NCBI RefSeq assembly: GCF_014217605.1
Contig: NZ_CP043639.1
Span: 1,573,501-1,637,500 of the forward strand
DNA: 64,000 nucleotides
Source: Sphingomonas sp. NBWT7
GTDB lineage: Bacteria > Pseudomonadota > Alphaproteobacteria > Sphingomonadales > Sphingomonadaceae
Direction of reading: 5' to 3'
How positions within the stretch are numbered: the stretch's first letter is position 1; the number at the start of each line of letters is the position of its first letter. Made by a program: the position numbers and the translations under genes. The notes under the pieces were generated by a model. The model made no database searches. It was not told the origin of the DNA and saw only the letters and a list, made by a program, of their open reading frames with translations. Below are positions 43,989 to 53,514 of this stretch, piece after piece.

Positions 43989-45305
43989 TCAGTTGCCGGC
44001 GAACGTCCGCGACAGGCCGTGGTACAGTTTCTCGCGACATACAGCCCGGCTCGCGCCGTCAGCGAGAAACGCCGCAGCGAACATTGGCAGCATCAATCCA
44101 CGGCTCGCGGTCGTCTCCGCGAGGATGATCACGGCGGTCAGCGGTGCGCGCACGACGCCGGTGAAATAGGCGACCATGCCCAGGATCACGACCGCCTGCG
44201 CCGATTCGCCAGGGAAGACCGCGCGCAGCAGGTTGCCGACCCCTGCACCGACCGCGAGGCTCGGCGCGAAGATGCCGCCAGGCAGCCCCGCGACCGCGGT
44301 CGCCAGCGTTGCGACGAACTTCGCCGGGCCGAACCACAAGGGCGCGTCCGCCCCGGTGATCATCGCCCGCGCCGCGCCATAGCCGGTTCCCCAGGTGAGC
44401 CCTGTCGCGACGCCGAGCACCGCGACGATCGCGCCGCACAGCCCTGCGAACAGTACCGGGCGCGCCTTGCTCCACCGCGTGAGCCGGCTGCCGCCCGTCG
44501 CCAGCGCGAGCATTCCCTTGGCGAACAAGCCGCCCGCCAGCCCGCCGCCGATCCCTGCGACGGGAACGACGATCAGCGCACTGGCCAGCGGCAGATGCGC
44601 CCCGATCGCGCCGAAATAGACGTAGTCGCCCGCCAGGCTCTGCGCGACCATGCCGGCGATGACGATCGACGACAGCACCATCAACGTCATGCGCTGCTCA
44701 TAGGCCGCGGCCAGTTCCTCGATCGCGAACAGGATCCCCGCAAGCGGCGTATTGAACGCCGCCGCGACGCCCGCCGCGCCGCCCGCGATGACGACGCTGC
44801 TGCGCAACCGTACCCGCATCACGCGGTGGCTGACGTTCATCACCGCTGCGGCAAGCTGCACCGTCGGCCCCTCGCGTCCGACGCTCGCACCGCACAATAC
44901 CGCACCCATCGTCAGCAGCGCCTTGCCTGCCACCGTGCGCACCGCGATCAGGCCGCGTGCTGCCGCGATCGGCGCGTCGCGCGCTGCCATCACCTGCGGT
45001 ATCCCCGATCCTCGCGCCAGCGGCACCCAGCGTCGCGTGATCCAGACCAGCGCCATGAAGCCGAGCGGCGTCGTCACCAGCGGCGCCCAGCGCCACCGTC
45101 CGGCGAAGCGCGCAAATGCCTCGCCGGCCGCGTCGGACGCCTTGGCGAATAGCACCGCCACGATGCCGATGGCGATCGCGCCCGTGATTACCGCAACCCG
45201 CCGCCGGAACAGGATCGATGTCGGCCCGCGGGACCGCAGCAGCGCGCGTACGCGTCGTGGGGTCCAGCGGCGCGGCAACCGCGGTGGCATCGTATCGTTT
45301 GTCAC
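43989..45305 (-). CDS. ClC-family chloride channel/antiporter
   Basis: A multi-pass inner membrane protein of 438 residues that moves chloride, probably in exchange for protons. Selectivity-filter motifs are present: GSGIPQV, GREGPTVQLAAAV with the gating glutamate, and GGIFAPSLAVGAGVG. A further glutamate pair in FAIEEL corresponds to the internal proton glutamate of antiporters such as E. coli ClcA, so an H+/Cl- antiporter is favoured. The GTG at 45305 is chosen as start because AGAAGG lies 5 bases upstream; the ATG at 45290 has no good ribosome binding site. It is the last gene of a coupled run with metZ, 8 bases after the GNAT gene. Confidence 0.9.
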   Translation of the reverse strand: MTNDTMPPRLPRRWTPRRVRALLRSRGPTSILFRRRVAVITGAIAIGIVAVLFAKASDAAGEAFARFAGRWRWAPLVTTPLGFMALVWITRRWVPLARGSGIPQVMAARDAPIAAARGLIAVRTVAGKALLTMGAVLCGASVGREGPTVQLAAAVMNVSHRVMRVRLRSSVVIAGGAAGVAAAFNTPLAGILFAIEELAAAYEQRMTLMVLSSIVIAGMVAQSLAGDYVYFGAIGAHLPLASALIVVPVAGIGGGLAGGLFAKGMLALATGGSRLTRWSKARPVLFAGLCGAIVAVLGVATGLTWGTGYGAARAMITGADAPLWFGPAKFVATLATAVAGLPGGIFAPSLAVGAGVGNLLRAVFPGESAQAVVILGMVAYFTGVVRAPLTAVIILAETTASRGLMLPMFAAAFLADGASRAVCREKLYHGLSRTFAGN

Positions 45306-45313
45306 AGGCCCTT

Positions 45314-45883
45314 CTAGGCCGATGCGGCCGCCGGCATCACCCCTGTCGCGCCGTTGTTGTTCGACGCCGGCCACTCATCGCGCAGCAGCCCCCAGATCAC
45401 GCTGTCGCGCACGCCGATATGCGTCTCCCACTCGGCGCGCAGCAATCCCTCGCGCTGAAAGCCGAGGCCGACGAGCAGTGCGATCGATCTCGCATTGTCG
45501 GGATCGGTATCTGCGAAAATCCGCCGTGCCCCTTGCGCGAACAGCAAATCGATCAGCGCCGCCACCGCCTCGCGCGCATAGCCTTGCCCCGAGGCGTTCG
45601 CCGCGAGCAGATAGCCGATCTCCATCACGCCGCGCCGCCGCTCGCCCGCCGCCAGCGTGCCGATCGCGCGGCGGGTCCGGGCCTCAACGATCACCCACTG
45701 CCGCCACTCGTCGCCGGCGTGCGGCGTGACGTAATCTACCGTCTCCGCGACCGAGCCGTGCGGCGCGCTCGACCAGAAGCGCATGACGCGCGGATCGCGA
45801 TATGCCTCGTACAGCGCGGGCGCGTCCGATGCCGTCGGCGCACGCATGATCAGCCGCGCGCTGGCGAAGGTTTCCGCGTTCAA
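45314..45883 (-). CDS. GNAT-family N-acetyltransferase (RimJ/RimL-like)
   Basis: An acetyl-CoA-dependent acetyltransferase of 189 residues. The fold is recognisable from ARLIMRAPTASDAPALYEAY, MEIGYLLAANASGQGYAREA (acetyl-CoA binding loop), AVAALIDLLFAQGARRIFAD and ARSIALLVGLGFQREGLLRA. The start is a TTG at 45883 that overlaps the lysR stop (TTGA). The first downstream ATG would cut into strand beta1, so the TTG is needed. The substrate may be a ribosomal protein N-terminus or small molecule; not known. Confidence 0.85.
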   Translation of the reverse strand: MNAETFASARLIMRAPTASDAPALYEAYRDPRVMRFWSSAPHGSVAETVDYVTPHAGDEWRQWVIVEARTRRAIGTLAAGERRRGVMEIGYLLAANASGQGYAREAVAALIDLLFAQGARRIFADTDPDNARSIALLVGLGFQREGLLRAEWETHIGVRDSVIWGLLRDEWPASNNNGATGVMPAAASA

Positions 45884-46683
45884 TCCGCGCCCAGTCCGGC
45901 GAGCGCCTCGACCAGCGTCTGCACCTTGCGCTGGCGCCACTGCGGCAGCGGCGCGACCAGCCAATAGCCGAGCCGCGACGGTCGCGGCTCGCCGACGGTG
46001 ACGACGTGGCCGACCGCTAGATCGCGCGCCGCGAGCAGCTCGGGCACCGTTGCGCGCCCCAGCCCTTGCGCCGCCGCGTCGAGCGCAAGGCCCGCGTCGC
46101 CGACGCGTACCAGCGCACCCGCATCGTCGTCACCGCTGCCCGGCCACGCGATCGCAACCCCCGCGCCGCCGCCCGGCCGCTCCACCGTCACCATCCCCTC
46201 GCTCTCGATCGCCTCGCCCTCGTGCACGCCCGGCCCCTCGCCCCACGTCACCGCCAGGTCGAGGTTCGCTTCCGTGAAGTCCGGCGCCTGATCCGCCGCG
46301 ACCAACACGAAGCGCAGCTCGCCGTCCGCCCGCGCGATCTCGGCAAGGCGCGGGAGGAGCCACTTCTCGGTCAGGTCGCGTGGCGCGGCGATCGTCAAAG
46401 ACTTCGACGATTGTCCGGCCTGCATCGCGCGCACCGATTCCTCGAACTGCAGGAAGCCGTGGCGCAGCGGCCCTAACCCCGCCTCGCCCTCGGGCGTCAG
46501 CTCGAGGCCCTTTGTGGTCCGCCGGAACAGCACGACGCCCAGCGTATCCTCCAGCGCGCGGATCTGCTGCCCCACTGCCGCCGGCGTCACCGCGAGCTCG
46601 TCCGCGGCGCGCGTGAACGACAGGTGCCGCGCCGCGGCGTCGAGCACGCGCAGGCCGTTGAGCGGCAGATGCGTGCGCTTCAT
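45880..46683 (-). CDS. LysR-family transcriptional regulator (GcvA/AmpR-like)
   Basis: A 267-residue DNA-binding regulator. The N-terminal helix-turn-helix reads LPLNGLRVLDAAARHLSFTR then AADELAVTPAAVGQQIRALE, typical of the GcvA branch. The effector domain (ADQAPDFTEANLDLAVTWGE onward) is slightly short. Its ATG overlaps the apaG stop (ATGA) and its stop overlaps the GNAT start. LysR regulators often control a divergent neighbour, but this one is buried inside a run of genes in the same orientation, so its target is not obvious. Confidence 0.9.
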   Translation of the reverse strand: MKRTHLPLNGLRVLDAAARHLSFTRAADELAVTPAAVGQQIRALEDTLGVVLFRRTTKGLELTPEGEAGLGPLRHGFLQFEESVRAMQAGQSSKSLTIAAPRDLTEKWLLPRLAEIARADGELRFVLVAADQAPDFTEANLDLAVTWGEGPGVHEGEAIESEGMVTVERPGGGAGVAIAWPGSGDDDAGALVRVGDAGLALDAAAQGLGRATVPELLAARDLAVGHVVTVGEPRPSRLGYWLVAPLPQWRQRKVQTLVEALAGLGAD

Positions 46684-47078
46684 TCGGCCACCGCCGGCGC
46701 GACCAGCGCGAACTTCGGGATCGCGACGTCGAACAGCGCGCCGTCCTCCCCCATCATGCGATAACTGCCCTGCATCGATCCCGCCGGCGTCGCGAGCGGG
46801 CAGCCCGATACATAATCGTAGCTCGATCCCGGCGCGATCAGCGGCTGCTCGCCGACGACGCCCTCGCCCTCGACGGTGTGTCGCGCGCCTCGTCCATCGG
46901 TGATTATCCAGTGCCGCGTCAGCAGCTGCGCTGCCTGCGCGCCGTCGTTCTCGATGCGGATGTGATACGCCCAGAACCAGCGCCCGCGCGCGGGCTCGGA
47001 CTGTTCGGCGAGATAGCTCACCGACACGCGCACGGTGATCCCCCGCGTCGTCTGCGACGAGGGGAAGAATGCCTTCAC
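46680..47078 (-). CDS. apaG: ApaG domain protein (Co2+/Mg2+ efflux protein ApaG)
   Basis: A small beta-sandwich protein of 132 residues, family length. Signature stretches are GITVRVSVSYLAEQ, RWFWAYHIRIENDGAQAAQL, RHWIITDGRG and YDYVSGCPLATPAGSMQGSY. The start is a GTG at 47078, overlapping the metZ stop (GTGA); no ATG is available. ApaG was linked to magnesium/cobalt homeostasis in enterobacteria, but its biochemical role is unsettled. The association with metZ is common in Alphaproteobacteria. Confidence 0.93.
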   Translation of the reverse strand: MKAFFPSSQTTRGITVRVSVSYLAEQSEPARGRWFWAYHIRIENDGAQAAQLLTRHWIITDGRGARHTVEGEGVVGEQPLIAPGSSYDYVSGCPLATPAGSMQGSYRMMGEDGALFDVAIPKFALVAPAVAE

Positions 47079-48283
47079 AGCCCGACCGTGGTCAGCGCGC
47101 GATCGAGGTCGTCGATCACGTCGGCCGGATCCTCCAGCCCGACGTTGAGCCGCAGCATGCCCTCGGTCACCCCCATCTCCGCGCGCTTCTCCGGCGCCAC
47201 GGAATGGTGCGTGGTCGAGGCGGGGTGCGTCATCAGCGAGCGCGAATCGCCGATGTTGTTCGAAATATCGACCAGTTCGAGCGCATCGAGCAGGGCGTGT
47301 GCCTGTGTCCGCCCGCCGTCGAGCTCGAACGCGAAGATCGGCCCCGTCATTTCCATCTGGCTCATCGCCAGTTCGTGCTGCGGGTGGCTCGGCAAGCCCG
47401 GATGCAGCACCCGCGGCACGCGACCTTCGAGGAACGCGCCGACCTTCAACGCATTCTCCGCCTGCCGCCGGATGCGCAGGTCGAGCGTCTCCAGCCCCTT
47501 CAGCACCACCCAGGCGTTGAACGCCGACAGCGTCGGGCCGGTGTTGCGCGTGAAGGGCAGCAGCGTGTTGTCGATGAAGTCCTTCGTCCCGCACACCGCG
47601 CCTGCCAGAACGCGCCCCTGGCCGTCCATCATCTTGGTCGCCGAATAGGCGGTCACGTCGGCACCGAATTCCATCGGCCGCTGCAGGGCAGGCGTCGCAA
47701 AGGCGTTGTCGACGACGCTGGTGATACCACGCTCGCGCGCGATGCCGCACACCGCGCGCAGATCGACGACGTCCATGGTCGGGTTTGCCGGCGTCTCGAA
47801 GAAGAATACCTTTGTCTCTGGCCGAACCGCGTCGGCGAATTGCTGCGGGTCGCGCGCATCGACCACCGTCGTCGCGATGCCGAACTTGGGCAACAGCGTG
47901 TCGACCAGCCAGCGGCACGACCCGAACGCCGCGCGGCCCGCGACGACATGATCGCCCGTCTGCAACTGGCACAGCAGCACGGCGGTCATCGCCGCCATGC
48001 CCGTCGCCATCGATCGGCACGCCTCGGCCCCCTCGAGCAGAGCGATTCGATGCTCCAGCATCTCCACCGTCGGATTCTGTAGCCGCGAATAGGTCATGCC
48101 CTGCTGCTCGCCGGCGAAGCGCGCCGCGGCGTCGCCCGCACAGTCATAGGCATAGCCCGACGTCATGAAGATCGCCTCGGACGTCTCGCCGAATTCGGAG
48201 CGGACGGTGCCGCCGCGGATCGCGCGCGTCGCCGGGCGCCAGGTGTCGGTGATCGAGCGGTCTTGTCCGGTACGGCGTTTCAT
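47075..48283 (-). CDS. metZ: O-succinylhomoserine sulfhydrylase
   Basis: PLP enzyme making homocysteine directly from O-succinylhomoserine and sulfide in methionine synthesis. 402 residues from MKRRTGQDRSITDTWRPATR. Characteristic segments: TSGYAYDCAGDAAARFAGEQ, YSRLQNPTVEMLEHRIALLE, VFFFETPANPTMDV, and the PLP lysine in TAYSATKMMDGQGR. It follows the Cys/Met metabolism enzyme family with the MetZ-type TRAIRGGTVRSEF start. It is first in a run with apaG, lysR, GNAT and clc. The 124-base leader was inspected for a SAM riboswitch without a convincing match. Confidence 0.93.
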   Translation of the reverse strand: MKRRTGQDRSITDTWRPATRAIRGGTVRSEFGETSEAIFMTSGYAYDCAGDAAARFAGEQQGMTYSRLQNPTVEMLEHRIALLEGAEACRSMATGMAAMTAVLLCQLQTGDHVVAGRAAFGSCRWLVDTLLPKFGIATTVVDARDPQQFADAVRPETKVFFFETPANPTMDVVDLRAVCGIARERGITSVVDNAFATPALQRPMEFGADVTAYSATKMMDGQGRVLAGAVCGTKDFIDNTLLPFTRNTGPTLSAFNAWVVLKGLETLDLRIRRQAENALKVGAFLEGRVPRVLHPGLPSHPQHELAMSQMEMTGPIFAFELDGGRTQAHALLDALELVDISNNIGDSRSLMTHPASTTHHSVAPEKRAEMGVTEGMLRLNVGLEDPADVIDDLDRALTTVGL

Positions 48284-48451
48284 GGCTGCCGCTTTCGGCC
48301 AATCGCCCCGGGCTTTCAAGGGCGCCTGTCCTGCGCATCGCGGCTGTGACACAAGCGGGCGGATCATCGGGGGGAAACGCATCTTGTCCATACATCGCAA
48401 CCGGCGTTGTGGCGCTACGGTGCGCTGCCGGCGCGCCTGATCGGTCTTCCG

Positions 48452-49669
48452 ATGCTCCATCGCCCGCTGCCGCTCGCGCTGCTCGTCTTCCTCGTCGCGG
48501 AGGCGCTGTTCGTCATCCGCCTCGCGGTGCCGCACCAACTGGTGTTCGACGAGACGCACTATGTGCCCGCCGCGCGTACGCTGCTCGCACTGTCGGGGCC
48601 GGCGAACACCGAACACCCGCTGCTCGGCAAATGGCTGATCGGGCTCGGCATCCGCCTGTTCGGCGATACGCCGTTCGGCTGGCGCATCGCATCGACCCTC
48701 GCCGGCAGTGCCACCGTCGCGGCGACGTTTCTCACCGAGTGGCACATGACCGGGCGACGCCGCCCCGCGCTCGTCGCCGCTGCCCTCACCCTGCTCGGCT
48801 TCACCGTCTACGTCCAGGCGCGGATCGCGATGCTCGACGGATTCATGCTCGCCTTCCTGATGCTCGCCATCGCCGCCGTCGCGGCGACGCTGCGGCGCGG
48901 CGGCTGGTGGCGCTGGACGCTCGCGGCGGCGCTGCTCGGCGCGGCGGTCGCGTGCAAGTGGCTCGCGGCGCCCTATGTCGCCTTCGCCGGCGCTGCCTTC
49001 GTGCTGCTCAAGCGACAGGACGCACGACGCTTCCCTGGACTGCGCGCGGTGCCGGCGCTGGCGATCCTCGGCAGCGTCTCTCTCCTCACCTATTTCGCGA
49101 CCTTTACGCCCGCCTTCTTCTACGCCAGCGAACCGCTGACGCTCGCGCGCCTCCTCCCCTTCCAGCACGACATGTTCGTGCGCCAGACGCAGGTGCTGCC
49201 CGCGCACACCTATCAATCGCGCTGGTGGACGTGGCCGCTGCTGATCCGCCCGATCTGGTACCTCTACGAGCCCGCCGACGGCGCGCAGCGCGGCATCCTG
49301 TTCATCGGCAACCCGGCCATCATGTGGGGCGGGCTGATGGCCGTCGCTGCCTGCTGGTGGGCGTGGGTCAAGTCCGGCGCGGCGCGCCCGTTCGCCGCCG
49401 CGATGCTGTGGACCGGCAGCCTCGCGGTCTGGGCGCTGATCCCCAAAACGCTCGGCTTCTATTACTATTACTATCCGTCGAGCGTCTTCATCGTCCTCGC
49501 GATCGTCGCCGCGCTCGATCACTGGCGCGATCGGACGCGGCACTGGGACGTGGCGCTGCTCGCCGTCGCCGCCGCGCTCGCGCTATACTTCTATCCGATC
49601 CTTGCCGCGCTGCCGCTCCCCGGCCCCACGGCTTTCCGCACCTGGACGTGGTTCGCCACCTGGGTGTGA
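48452..49669 (+). CDS. PMT-like (GT39) membrane glycosyltransferase
   Basis: An integral membrane GT-C enzyme of 405 residues from the ATG at 48452. The first periplasmic loop has the catalytic acidic pair in HQLVFDETHYVPAARTLLAL, followed by NTEHPLLGKWLIGLGIRLFG, matching protein O-mannosyltransferases. The region GRRRPALVAAALTLLGFTVY and repeated hydrophobic helices follow. Such enzymes transfer a hexose from a polyprenyl-phosphate carrier to proteins or lipids. The convergent neighbour 2 bases away is a polyprenyl-phosphate-hexose synthase candidate that could supply its donor. A TTG at 48407 is a longer alternative start. Confidence 0.85.
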   Translation: MLHRPLPLALLVFLVAEALFVIRLAVPHQLVFDETHYVPAARTLLALSGPANTEHPLLGKWLIGLGIRLFGDTPFGWRIASTLAGSATVAATFLTEWHMTGRRRPALVAAALTLLGFTVYVQARIAMLDGFMLAFLMLAIAAVAATLRRGGWWRWTLAAALLGAAVACKWLAAPYVAFAGAAFVLLKRQDARRFPGLRAVPALAILGSVSLLTYFATFTPAFFYASEPLTLARLLPFQHDMFVRQTQVLPAHTYQSRWWTWPLLIRPIWYLYEPADGAQRGILFIGNPAIMWGGLMAVAACWWAWVKSGAARPFAAAMLWTGSLAVWALIPKTLGFYYYYYPSSVFIVLAIVAALDHWRDRTRHWDVALLAVAAALALYFYPILAALPLPGPTAFRTWTWFATWV

Positions 49670-49671
49670 TC

Positions 49672-50772
49672 TCAGTAGCGGCCCCAGGTGAAGCGCGACG
49701 ACAGTGCGTAATTCCATACCGCCCCTACCAGCACCCCAGCGAGTGCCGAGATCGCCCAGGCGCCGTAGCGGAAATCGTAGAGGAAGGCCGCGACGCCGAC
49801 GTTCGCCACCGCGCCGACCGAGCAGACGACGCAGAACGATACCCAGCCGTCGAGCATCTGCCGCCAGCCACGCAGCCGCCGGTCGCGATAGGTCAGCGCG
49901 TTGTTGAGGAAGAAGTTGAACGTCATCGCCGCCGCCGTCGCAACGATCTGCCCAAGCAGGAACGACGCGCCGAGCACGACGTACAGCGCCGTCAGCACCC
50001 CCATGTGAATCCCGACGCCGATCACGCCGATCGCGGAGAACATTGCGAAGCGCACCGGGATGACGCGCCCGAACCGGCGGTCGTACAGCGCGATCAGATA
50101 TTCCATCGCCACGACGTGATCGAGCTTCGACTCGCCCGCGCTGCGCGTCCGGAACACATAGGGCAGCTCGACGAAGCGCAGCGGGCGCCCCGCCGATGCC
50201 ATGATGTCGAGCAGGATCTTGAACCCGATCCCCGCCAGCCGCGGGGCCATCTCGCGCAGCACCGCGGTGCGCACCATGAAGAACCCGCTCATCGGATCGC
50301 TCAGCCCGACGTCGAGCACGCGCTGCGACAATCGCGTTGCGAACGCCGATTTGGCTACCCGGTCGCGGTCCCACTCACCCGTCCCGCCGCCCGCGACGAA
50401 GCGCGACCCCACCGCAATGTCGAGCGCCGGATCGTCCTTGAGCGCCGCCAGCATCGCCGGCAGCACCGTCTCGTCGTGCTGCAGGTCGCCGTCGATCACC
50501 GCGACGAGCGGCGCGGCAGTCGCGCACATTCCCTCGATGCAAGCCGTCGCCAGCCCGCGCCGCCCGATCCGCTGGATCACCCGCACCCGGCGATCGAGCC
50601 GCGCGATGTCGCGCGCCGCGTCGGCGGTGCCGTCGGGGCTGTCGTCGTCGACGAAGATCGCTTCCCAGTTGACGCCGGCGAGCGCCTGGTCGAGCCGCGC
50701 GATCAGTACCGGCACGTTGCCCTTCTCGTTGAACGTCGGGATGACGATCGCGAGATCGAGCAGGTCGCTCAT
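49672..50772 (-). CDS. GT2 polyprenyl-phosphate glycosyltransferase fused to GtrA domain
   Basis: A 366-residue fusion. Residues 1-235 form a GT2 domain of the dolichol-phosphate mannose synthase type: [38 protein letters not shown], the DxD-like [19 protein letters not shown] and [16 protein letters not shown]. Residues about 240-366 form a GtrA domain with four membrane helices ([40 protein letters not shown]). It would load a hexose on undecaprenyl phosphate and help flip it. The ATG overlaps the leuB stop (ATGA). Confidence 0.9.
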   Translation of the reverse strand: MSDLLDLAIVIPTFNEKGNVPVLIARLDQALAGVNWEAIFVDDDSPDGTADAARDIARLDRRVRVIQRIGRRGLATACIEGMCATAAPLVAVIDGDLQHDETVLPAMLAALKDDPALDIAVGSRFVAGGGTGEWDRDRVAKSAFATRLSQRVLDVGLSDPMSGFFMVRTAVLREMAPRLAGIGFKILLDIMASAGRPLRFVELPYVFRTRSAGESKLDHVVAMEYLIALYDRRFGRVIPVRFAMFSAIGVIGVGIHMGVLTALYVVLGASFLLGQIVATAAAMTFNFFLNNALTYRDRRLRGWRQMLDGWVSFCVVCSVGAVANVGVAAFLYDFRYGAWAISALAGVLVGAVWNYALSSRFTWGRY

Positions 50773-51812
50773 AGCGCCGCGCGCACCGCCTCGCCCATCG
50801 CCTGCGTCGACGCGGTACCGCCAAGGTCGGCGGTGCGGTGCCCGGCGGCGAGCGCGCTCGCCACCGCCGCTTCGATCCGGTCGGCAGGCTCGGCCAGGCC
50901 TAGCGAGTGGCGCAGCAGCATCGCGGCGGAGAGGATCGCGGCGCACGGATTGGCACGATCCTGCCCGGCGATATCGGGCGCGGAGCCGTGGATCGGCTCG
51001 TACAATCCCTTGCCCGCCGCATCGAGCGACGCGGACGGCAAGAGGCCGATCGATCCGACGCACATCGATGCCTGATCGGACAGGATGTCGCCGAACAGGT
51101 TGCCCGTCACGATGACGTCGAACTGGCCCGGATCGCGCACCAGCTGCATCGCCGCATTGTCGACGTAGAGGTGGGTGAGCGCGACGTCGGCATAATCCGC
51201 CGCGGTCTCGATCACCACGTCGCGCCATAGCTGCGAGGTTTCGAGCACATTGGCCTTGTCGACCGAGCACAGCTTGCCGCGGCGCCGCCGTGCCGCCTCG
51301 AACCCGGCGATCGCGATGCGCCGCACTTCACCCTCGTCGTAGCTCATCACGTCATAGCCCTCGCGCAGCCCCGCGGGCGTCGTGCGCATCCCCTTCTCGC
51401 CGAAATAGACGTCGCCGTTCAGCTCGCGCACGATCAGCAGGTCGATCGCCCGCGCCACTTCGGGGCGCAGCGCGGAGGCATCCTCCAGCCCCGTGAACAG
51501 CTTGGCCGGGCGCAGGTTGGCGAACAGCGTCAGCTCCTTGCGCAGCCCAAGGATCGCCTGCTCGGGGCGCAGGTGGCGGTCGAGCGCGTCACATGTCGGA
51601 TCGCCCACCGCGCCGAACAGGATCGCATCGGCTCGCCGCGCCAGATCGAGCGTCGCGGGCGGCAGCGGGTGGCCGCCCGCGTGATACGCCGCGCCGCCGA
51701 CCGCCGCCTCCTCGAACGCGAGCCCCAGATCGAGCGCCTCGAGCACCAGGCGCGCCTCGCACGTCACTTCGGGGCCGATGCCGTCGCCGGGCAGGATCGC
51801 GATCAGGGCCAT
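50769..51812 (-). CDS. leuB: 3-isopropylmalate dehydrogenase
   Basis: NAD-dependent oxidative decarboxylation in leucine synthesis. The protein has 347 residues from [20 protein letters not shown]. Substrate and metal contacts are visible: [50 protein letters not shown], and [11 protein letters not shown] with the two metal-binding aspartates, then [20 protein letters not shown]. leuC and leuD are not in the window. It lies between recO and the GT2-GtrA gene on the same strand. Confidence 0.95.
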   Translation of the reverse strand: MALIAILPGDGIGPEVTCEARLVLEALDLGLAFEEAAVGGAAYHAGGHPLPPATLDLARRADAILFGAVGDPTCDALDRHLRPEQAILGLRKELTLFANLRPAKLFTGLEDASALRPEVARAIDLLIVRELNGDVYFGEKGMRTTPAGLREGYDVMSYDEGEVRRIAIAGFEAARRRRGKLCSVDKANVLETSQLWRDVVIETAADYADVALTHLYVDNAAMQLVRDPGQFDVIVTGNLFGDILSDQASMCVGSIGLLPSASLDAAGKGLYEPIHGSAPDIAGQDRANPCAAILSAAMLLRHSLGLAEPADRIEAAVASALAAGHRTADLGGTASTQAMGEAVRAAL

Positions 51813-51858
51813 GGGGAACTCCGTCAGGGGCGCGCGCCTCTTGCCGCCCCCCACAGCC

Positions 51859-52590
51859 TCACGCAACCGCTCTCTTGAGGCGATCGATCAGCCGCTCGCG
51901 CGCCGCCAGCGTCTCGGCACGGCGATCGACCAGCACGTCGCGCGCCAGGAAGCGCTCGGTGATCGCCAGCGCGGCGAACACATCGGGCCAATCGGGATCG
52001 CCGCCGGCGAGAAGGAACGGCGGCAGCGGCATCAGCCGGTTCTCGTAGCCCGCCGCCGCCGCGCGGCTCACCGCCCCGCCGCTTTTGGGGCTGACGTACG
52101 CGATGTCCTCGTGCTTCCCCGTCACGACGCAGCGATCGAGCGCGAGGCCGAAGCCAAGCTCCGCCAGCACCAGCAGCTCGTACCTTGCCAGCGCCCCCGC
52201 CCAGCCGCGCGCCGCCGGCGCCGCCTCGACCGCGTCGAGCACCGCGGAGAGCGCGGCGTAGAGCCGTGGGTACGGCTGCGCCTCGGGCAGCGCGGCCGCG
52301 GTCAGCGCCGCGACCCACGCGATCACCGCCGCGGGCAGCGGCTCGCCGTGCAGCGCCGCGCGGCTGTGCACCAGCTCCACCGTCAGCGCGGGCAGCTGAT
52401 CGTCGGTCCGCGCGCGCCAGTCACCCAGCACCGCATTACCCGGCTGCAGGATCGGCCGCAGCGCGCGCGATCGCCCGCCGCGCACATAGCCTGGCCGCAC
52501 CCCGTCGTCGGGCGTCAGCGCGCGCACGATCGCGCCATGTTCGCCGTGCGGCCGGATGGCGAGGACGATGGCGGGCGCGGCAAGATGCAT
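51859..52590 (-). CDS. recO: DNA repair protein RecO
   Basis: Mediator that helps load RecA on gapped single-stranded DNA (RecFOR pathway). 243 residues: an N-terminal OB fold ([40 protein letters not shown]), a helical centre ([20 protein letters not shown]) and a C-terminal helical end ([14 protein letters not shown]). Only one cysteine remains of the zinc site (LDRCVVTG), as in a number of RecO proteins without zinc. The gene shares the window with recA, uvrA and uvrC. The next gene, leuB, starts 46 bases downstream. Confidence 0.9.
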   Translation of the reverse strand: MHLAAPAIVLAIRPHGEHGAIVRALTPDDGVRPGYVRGGRSRALRPILQPGNAVLGDWRARTDDQLPALTVELVHSRAALHGEPLPAAVIAWVAALTAAALPEAQPYPRLYAALSAVLDAVEAAPAARGWAGALARYELLVLAELGFGLALDRCVVTGKHEDIAYVSPKSGGAVSRAAAAGYENRLMPLPPFLLAGGDPDWPDVFAALAITERFLARDVLVDRRAETLAARERLIDRLKRAVA

Positions 52591-52623
52591 CCCCGCCGGT
52601 CTACACGATGGCGGCGCGGCGCG

Positions 52624-53514
52624 TCAGGCCCGCCGCACGCGCTTGGCAATGCCCTGCAACGCCGGCGCCGCCGCGGCGCGCTTGGCGACGCGCATTGCCG
52701 CGTCGAACCCGCCGACCAGCGACACCGCCGCACGATTGGCGAGCGTCGGGCGCAGCAGCAGCAGGTCGCGGCACGCGACGCCCGCGCTCGCCATGCCGCG
52801 CTTGTGCTGCCCCTCCCCCTCGGTGAAGTCGAACCGCGCGAAGCGATCGGCGAACAGGTCGCCCAGCGCCGCTTCCATCAGCACGCTGCCGGGCGACAGC
52901 GCCGCGAGTTCCGGATCGTGCCCGACATAATCGTAGCGCAGCGTGTCGCCGTCCGCGCCGCACCATAGATACGCCGCCGGTTCGCCGCGTACGTAGAGCA
53001 GCCAGGCGCGCACCTGATCCTCGCCCGCTTGCGCGATCATCCGCTGCACCGCCCCGGCATCGCCCGGTAGCCCGGCACCCATCAGCCGCTCCTGATAGGT
53101 CGTCTCCGCCAGCGCGCGCGCGACCGGGTGGAAGTCGCCGATTTCGCCCGGGGTGCGATAACGCCGCACGTCGAGCGTGCCGCCGCTCTCCGCCGCCAGC
53201 TTGCGCGCCTTGCGTTTCAGCGTCGAGCGCGTCTGTCCCGACAATCCGGCGCGCCACGCCGCCTCGCCCGCCTCGAGATCGACATAGTAGCGCGTGTAGC
53301 GCTGCCGCTCGAACCGCACGCCCCGCCAGTCAACTCCCGCCGCCTCGGGCAGCGACGTCACCAGATATCCGTCTTCGCCCGACGCCAGCGGCGGCAGCGC
53401 AGGCGCCGAGCCTGCCAGCGCCTCGTCGAGCGACAGCCCGATGCGCCGCAGCCGCCGCGGGATCGAGGCGATCGTTCGCGCGCCGATCTGCAGCCGCAGC
53501 GCGCCCGCGCTCAC
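52624..53514 (-). CDS. FemAB/GNAT-like acyltransferase (BioF2 acetyltransferase domain)
   Basis: A 296-residue protein with the second half resembling FemAB/BioF2-type acyltransferases: GLSGQTRSTLKRKARKLAAE, then LAETTYQERLMGAGLP, WLLYVRGEPAAYLWCGADGD and RFDFTEGEGQHKRGMA. Start is a GTG at 53514 overlapping the stop of the deacetylase gene (GTGA). Such proteins attach amino acids or acyl groups to surface polymers. Coupling with a polysaccharide deacetylase suggests joint modification of a cell-surface or exopolysaccharide. The acceptor is not known. Confidence 0.78.
   Translation of the reverse strand: MSAGALRLQIGARTIASIPRRLRRIGLSLDEALAGSAPALPPLASGEDGYLVTSLPEAAGVDWRGVRFERQRYTRYYVDLEAGEAAWRAGLSGQTRSTLKRKARKLAAESGGTLDVRRYRTPGEIGDFHPVARALAETTYQERLMGAGLPGDAGAVQRMIAQAGEDQVRAWLLYVRGEPAAYLWCGADGDTLRYDYVGHDPELAALSPGSVLMEAALGDLFADRFARFDFTEGEGQHKRGMASAGVACRDLLLLRPTLANRAAVSLVGGFDAAMRVAKRAAAAPALQGIAKRVRRA

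Noticed and set aside
48284..48451. Possible SAM riboswitch in the leader of metZ
   Set aside because: metZ genes in Alphaproteobacteria often have SAM-II elements and a CTTGAAAGCC stretch is present on the minus strand, but the paired regions and the other conserved loop bases of known SAM classes could not be placed.
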